Position numbers and translations under genes: made by a program
From: Polaromonas sp. UBA5171
GTDB lineage: Bacteria > Pseudomonadota > Gammaproteobacteria > Burkholderiales > Burkholderiaceae_C
Assembly: GCA_002413395.1 (NCBI GenBank)
Contig: DHWX01000016.1
Coordinates: forward strand, 1 to 31,818
DNA length: 31,818 nt
Direction: 5' to 3'
The notes under the pieces: model-generated
The model's input: the letters and a program-made list of their open reading frames with translations, nothing else
Database searches by the model: none
Told to the model about the DNA's origin: nothing
Part shown: one piece after another, positions 31,724-31,818 of the stretch
How positions within the stretch are numbered: the first letter of the stretch is position 1
Layout of the letters: each line of letters starts with the position of its first letter

Positions 31724-31818
31724 GCGGCACGCCCGCTGTAGTTTTTTTCAACCCATTCGCGGTAGCTGCCGGATTGGACGTTGGCGACCCAGCTTTGATT
31801 TTCCAGATACCACTGGAC
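31720..31818 (-). CDS. rmlB: dTDP-glucose 4,6-dehydratase, C-terminal end only
   Basis: Only the last 32 codons and the stop are inside the window. The visible tail, VQWYLENQSWVANVQSGSYR followed by EWVEKNY, is the typical C-terminus of RmlB. The enzyme makes dTDP-4-keto-6-deoxyglucose, the shared precursor of rhamnose (via RmlD) and of the 3-amino sugar built by the FdtA/QdtA-type isomerase and aminotransferase at 6548-8055. The gene continues beyond the right edge. Confidence 0.88.
   Translation of the reverse strand, partial: VQWYLENQSWVANVQSGSYREWVEKNYSGRAA

Overview
The window is a surface-polysaccharide (probably lipopolysaccharide O-antigen) biosynthesis and export locus, with a short accessory stretch of toxin-antitoxin genes and insertion-sequence debris at its left end. 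The organism is most likely a Gram-negative betaproteobacterium. The reasons are a generally GC-rich composition, the style of the RmlB/RmlD/ManC and Wzm/Wzt proteins, a lipoprotein with an outer-membrane type lipobox, IS5-family transposase remnants, and a dispersed repeat whose translation gives the familiar 'CERSAAI' string. This is a judgement from protein style, not a database result.

Left end (1-5160): a HigA-type antitoxin; two divergently arranged VapBC-type modules (538-1199 on minus, 1426-1991 on plus); and a secreted (alpha/alpha)6-type glycosidase (2605-4686) flanked by two truncated, frameshifted copies of the same IS5-family element in direct orientation.

Middle left (5164-12880, all minus, transcribed right to left): a compact, mostly overlapping gene run. 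In transcription order it is GNAT acyltransferase, acyl carrier protein, SDR ketoreductase, metallo-beta-lactamase-fold hydrolase, ketoacyl-ACP synthase III, acyl-activating ligase, dTDP-4-keto-6-deoxyglucose 3,4-ketoisomerase, sugar aminotransferase, GtrB-like glycosyltransferase and GtrA-like flippase. I read this as a private acyl-building pathway that makes an unusual fatty or hydroxy-acyl group and attaches it to a dTDP-3-amino-3,6-dideoxyhexose, which GtrA/GtrB then use to decorate a surface glycan. It is the most interesting system here.

Middle (13276-18844, minus): two AT-rich polytopic membrane proteins, one with an apparent +1 frameshift, and a sulfotransferase, also with an apparent +1 frameshift. 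The sulfotransferase is fused to a domain resembling the C-terminal glycan-binding domain of Wzt and to a second Ig-like module that is also present in the secreted glycosidase.

Right (18841-31818, mainly minus): the ABC-transporter-dependent polysaccharide core. In transcription order it is rmlB (3' end only), rmlD, manC, a truncated GT4 remnant, wzm, wzt, a DUF4214/coiled-coil/methyltransferase protein with 27-residue repeats, a lipoprotein, a double-domain GT4 glycosyltransferase and a single GT4. One GT4 gene (27002-28630) and a small open frame run in the opposite direction between wzm and manC. ManC supplies GDP-mannose and RmlB/RmlD contribute to dTDP-rhamnose. The GT4 enzymes would build the chain in the cytoplasm, the coiled-coil methyltransferase could terminate it at a set length, and Wzm/Wzt would export the finished chain after recognising its end.
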